From Sinorhizobium terangae (GTDB lineage: Bacteria; Pseudomonadota; Alphaproteobacteria; Rhizobiales; Rhizobiaceae), in assembly GCF_009601505.1 (NCBI RefSeq), contig NZ_WITC01000026.1, positions 1 through 64,000 of the forward strand: a stretch of DNA of 64,000 nt, written 5' to 3'. The translations under genes and the position numbers were made by a program. Of this stretch, positions 61,682 through 64,000 are shown piece by piece (position 1 is the first letter of the stretch; each line of letters opens with the position of its first letter). The notes under the pieces are model-generated. The model did no database searches, was not told the origin of the DNA, and saw nothing but the letters and a program-made list of their open reading frames with translations.

Positions 61682-62722
61682 ATGATCATCGACATTCACG
61701 GACACTACACGACAGAGCCGCAGGCGCTCCACCAGTTCAGGGACAAGCAGCTCGCCGGTCTCGCAGACCCGATGCGCCGGCCGCTTTCGTCGGATCTCGG
61801 CATCACCGACGAAGTGCTCATGAAATCGGTCGAACCGCAGCTCAAGTTCCAGAAGGAGCGCGGAAGCGACCTGACGATCTTCTCGCCGCGCGCCGCCGGC
61901 ATGGCCCATCACGTCGGAACCGAAGCCATCAGCATGCAATGGTCGGCGATGTCGAACGACCTGATCCATCGAATCTGCAGCCTGCTGCCCGACAATTTCG
62001 CGGCGGTCGGACAATTGCCGCAACATCCGGGCGCGCCGCCGAAGAACTGCATTCCCGAGCTTGAGCGTATCGTCAACGAGCTCGGTTTCGTCGGCGTCAA
62101 TCTCAATCCCGATCCATCGGGCGGCTATTGGACCGATCCGCCGCTCACAGACCGGCAGTGGTACCCGCTCTATGAGAAGCTCTGCGAGCTCGAGGTGCCG
62201 GCGATGATCCACGTGACATCCTCGTGCAATCCGTGTTTCCACCATACCGGCGCGCACTACATCAACGGCGACACGACCGCCTTCATGCAACTGATCCAGG
62301 GGGACCTCTTCAAGGATTTCCCGACGCTGAAGTTCGTCATTCCACACGGCGGTGGCGCGGTGCCGTTCCATTGGGGGCGCTATCGCGGGCTTGCCCAGGA
62401 GATGAAGAAGCCGCTGCTTTCGGAGCACCTTCTGAACAACGTCTTCTTCGACACCTGCGTCTATCACTATCCCGGCATCGAGCTGATGGCCAAGGTCATC
62501 CCGGTCGACAACATCCTCTTCGCCTCAGAAATGCTCGGCGCGGTCAAGGGCATCGATCCCGAGACCGGGCACCACTACGACGACACGAAGCGCTACATCG
62601 ACCAGCTTCAAACGCTCGACGAGGAAAGCCGCTACAAGATCTTCGAAGGCAATGCCCGCCGCGTCTATCCGAGGCTCGATGCCCAGCTCGCAAAGCGCGG
62701 GCGGCCGGCGCGGGCGGCGTGA
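61682..62722 (+). CDS. Amidohydrolase, 4-oxalomesaconate hydratase-like (LigJ/ACMSD group)
   Basis: A 346-residue amidohydrolase-2 protein. Metal ligands: DIHGHYT at the N-terminus (HxH), HVTSSCNPCFHH and IPHGGGAVPFHWGR in the middle, and a late region at FASEMLGAVKG (the usual catalytic Asp position holds Glu-Met). The start MIIDIHG at 61682 follows AAGGATG. LigJ hydrates 4-oxalomesaconate in protocatechuate/gallate 4,5-cleavage; the related ACMSD group are decarboxylases, and the sequence alone does not settle which. It lies 58 bases after the decarboxylase-like gene. Confidence 0.8.
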   Translation: MIIDIHGHYTTEPQALHQFRDKQLAGLADPMRRPLSSDLGITDEVLMKSVEPQLKFQKERGSDLTIFSPRAAGMAHHVGTEAISMQWSAMSNDLIHRICSLLPDNFAAVGQLPQHPGAPPKNCIPELERIVNELGFVGVNLNPDPSGGYWTDPPLTDRQWYPLYEKLCELEVPAMIHVTSSCNPCFHHTGAHYINGDTTAFMQLIQGDLFKDFPTLKFVIPHGGGAVPFHWGRYRGLAQEMKKPLLSEHLLNNVFFDTCVYHYPGIELMAKVIPVDNILFASEMLGAVKGIDPETGHHYDDTKRYIDQLQTLDEESRYKIFEGNARRVYPRLDAQLAKRGRPARAA

Positions 62723-62785
62723 CACGTCATGGGAGGCGTTTCACCGATCATCCGCCGCTGCCCGCCGGCTCCCAGTTGGGCCGCG

Positions 62786-63079
62786 TCAGCAGCAGGACGC
62801 GTCGTCGTCCGAAATGATCGCGTTCTTCATCCAGGACGGCGGCAGATCGTCCTCCCGAACTTCGACGGCGCGTTTGAAGACCTTGAACTGGTGACGCCGG
62901 TCTGGCGCCGTCCAGAAGGCGACCACCGTTTCGAGCGGCGGGCACCCCGGCAGACCGCACGCGATCTCCGACACCATGACCGCGACATCGTCGGCAAGCG
63001 CGAAGCGTTCGCGCGTCCAGGCCTTCACCTGGCGGACGGCGGCGAGATGTTCGGGTTTCGAAGCGGCGGTCTTCAGCAT
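62786..63079 (-). CDS. Conserved-looking small protein of unknown function
   Basis: A 97-residue protein starting at MLKTAASKPEHL (63079). It has a helical N-terminus (VRQVKAWTRERFAL), the motif VSEIACGLPGCPPLETVVAF with two cysteines, and ends DDDASCC. The cysteines and acidic end could bind metal. It opposes its neighbours. I recognise no family. Confidence 0.65.
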   Translation of the reverse strand: MLKTAASKPEHLAAVRQVKAWTRERFALADDVAVMVSEIACGLPGCPPLETVVAFWTAPDRRHQFKVFKRAVEVREDDLPPSWMKNAIISDDDASCC

Positions 63080-63240
63080 GATTTTGAACCAGTCGCGCCG
63101 GCACCTAGGCCTGGGGCGATCGCTCTCTACATAGGGCGCCGCGGTCGCGCCTGTCAAAAACGAATTCGGAAAAACCAGCCGGACCGGAACACCATGCCGT
63201 GCATGAGGCCGGACCGGCAGCAATCGAAAGGAAAAAAGAG

Positions 63241-64000
63241 ATGACGGAACAGGTCCTCGCGGCGGTCCGCACCGGTCCGGGCAAGATGGAAATGCGGGAA
63301 TTTCCCATGCCGGACATCCCGGAGGATGCCGCACTTCTGAAAATGGAAGTTGCCGGTATCTGCGGCACGGACGTGAAGCTCTTCAAGAGCCCACCCAACA
63401 TTGCCCCCACCATCATGGGCCATGAGAACATCGGCTATATCGCCAAGGCCGGCCGCGAGTTCACCCGTCGCAAAGGCTTCAAGGAAGGCGACCTCGTCTT
63501 CGTCGAGCACTACGTCATGTGCGGCAAGTGCCAGTGGTGCCACCAAGGGCAATACCGCCATTGCGAAAACACCGACTGGCGCAACAATCCGGATGGCATC
63601 CGTTACGGCTACACCTCGGCGGAACGCGCGCCGCATCTCTGGGGCGGTTTCGCACAATATGTCTACCTGCCGTGGAACGCGGTCGTGCACCGGGTGCCGA
63701 AGGGCGTGACGCCGGAGCTTGCCGGTCTCGTCACGCCGATGGCGAATGGCGTGGAATGGTCGCTCTTCGATGCCGGCGTCGGCTACAACTCCACAGTACT
63801 TATCCAGGGGCCGGGCCAGCAAGGCCTGTCGCAGACGGTTGTGTGCAAGCAGGCGGGCGCATCGCTGATCATCGTCACCGGAACCTCGAAGGACGCGGCC
63901 CGCCTGGAGGTCGCGAAAACGCTTGGCGCCGACTACGTTATCGATGTGCAGAAGGAAGATCCGCTTCAACGCATCATGGAGATCACCGGCGGCAAGGGCG
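63241..64000 (+). CDS. Zinc-dependent alcohol dehydrogenase, cut by the window end
   Basis: The first 253 residues of a medium-chain dehydrogenase; the gene runs past base 64000. AAGGAAAAAAGAG precedes the ATG. Catalytic zinc ligands are in VAGICGTDVKLF and MGHENIGYI; structural zinc cysteines are in CGKCQWCHQGQYRHCE; the NAD(P) motif begins VLIQGPGQQGLSQ. It lies downstream of the decarboxylase- and hydratase-like genes and may oxidise an alcohol or threonine-like substrate. Confidence 0.92.
   Translation, partial: MTEQVLAAVRTGPGKMEMREFPMPDIPEDAALLKMEVAGICGTDVKLFKSPPNIAPTIMGHENIGYIAKAGREFTRRKGFKEGDLVFVEHYVMCGKCQWCHQGQYRHCENTDWRNNPDGIRYGYTSAERAPHLWGGFAQYVYLPWNAVVHRVPKGVTPELAGLVTPMANGVEWSLFDAGVGYNSTVLIQGPGQQGLSQTVVCKQAGASLIIVTGTSKDAARLEVAKTLGADYVIDVQKEDPLQRIMEITGGKG

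Noticed and set aside
63154-63969. A 271-codon minus-strand frame at the right edge
   Set aside because: It is antisense to the zinc dehydrogenase, whose zinc ligands and nucleotide motif are evident on the plus strand.

Overview
The window looks like a high-GC alphaproteobacterial replicon of the Sinorhizobium/Ensifer group, probably a large chromid or megaplasmid. The main evidence is an exs-exo exopolysaccharide locus whose gene order (exsH-G-F-E, queE-D-C [historically exsD-C-B], exsA, exoB-Z-Q-F-Y-X-U ... I-K-L-A-M-O-N-P, thiD) matches what is known from the Sinorhizobium meliloti pSymB succinoglycan region. No rRNA, tRNA, CRISPR array or intact insertion sequence was seen. The species is not fixed by the sequence; the reduced exo content reminds me of the S. 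fredii group, but that is from memory.

Layout. 1-3.1 kb: a sugar ABC ATPase divergent from an NAD-dependent epimerase and a sugar-binding protein. 3.1-8 kb: secreted RTX/GH16 glycanase ExsH, an HWE multi-PAS kinase (ExsG) and its receiver (ExsF). 8-11.3 kb: an MFS exporter and TetR regulator sharing three operator palindromes, an alpha/beta hydrolase and a small XRE protein. 11.9-19.1 kb: the BacA/YddA-like ABC protein ExsE, the queuosine-precursor operon queC-queD-queE, a decayed amino-acid ABC transporter fused end-to-end with a HutC-type regulator tail, and the ABC exporter ExsA. 19.5-38 kb: the exo cluster. exoV, exoW and exoT are absent between exoU and exoI, and exoH survives only as a short internally deleted relic in front of exoK. 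Two or three small membrane proteins sit in these places. 38-41.7 kb: thiD under a TPP riboswitch, a TetR regulator and a frameshifted BdcA-like reductase, and an unknown protein. 41.9-48.7 kb: a thioesterase, a GlcG/HbpS-like protein with an early stop, and a GntR-controlled sugar ABC transporter (no ATPase) with a fused NanE-NanK enzyme. 48.8-54.3 kb: gpmI, a LysR regulator, an EutA-like reactivase without EutBC, and a bicupin protein. 54.5-64 kb: a tripartite tricarboxylate-type transporter with two tandem receptors, a split chromate transporter, and a catabolic group (dihydroxyphthalate-decarboxylase-like protein, 4-oxalomesaconate-hydratase-like amidohydrolase, zinc dehydrogenase cut by the window end) behind an IclR-type palindrome.

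How it fits together. ExoN and ExoB supply UDP-glucose and UDP-galactose; ExoY primes the lipid carrier with galactose; ExoA, ExoL, ExoM, ExoO and ExoU add sugars; ExoZ acetylates; ExoQ, ExoP and ExoF polymerise, control length and export; ExoK and ExsH cut the polymer; ExoX restrains ExoY. Without ExoH, ExoV, ExoW and ExoT in this window the product should not be succinylated by this locus, and the final glucose, pyruvyl cap and flippase functions must be lost or come from elsewhere. Mosaic palindromic repeats typical of rhizobia punctuate the intergenic spaces, and several genes (amino-acid ABC ATPase, bdcA, glcG) carry single lesions that suggest recent decay or sequence error.
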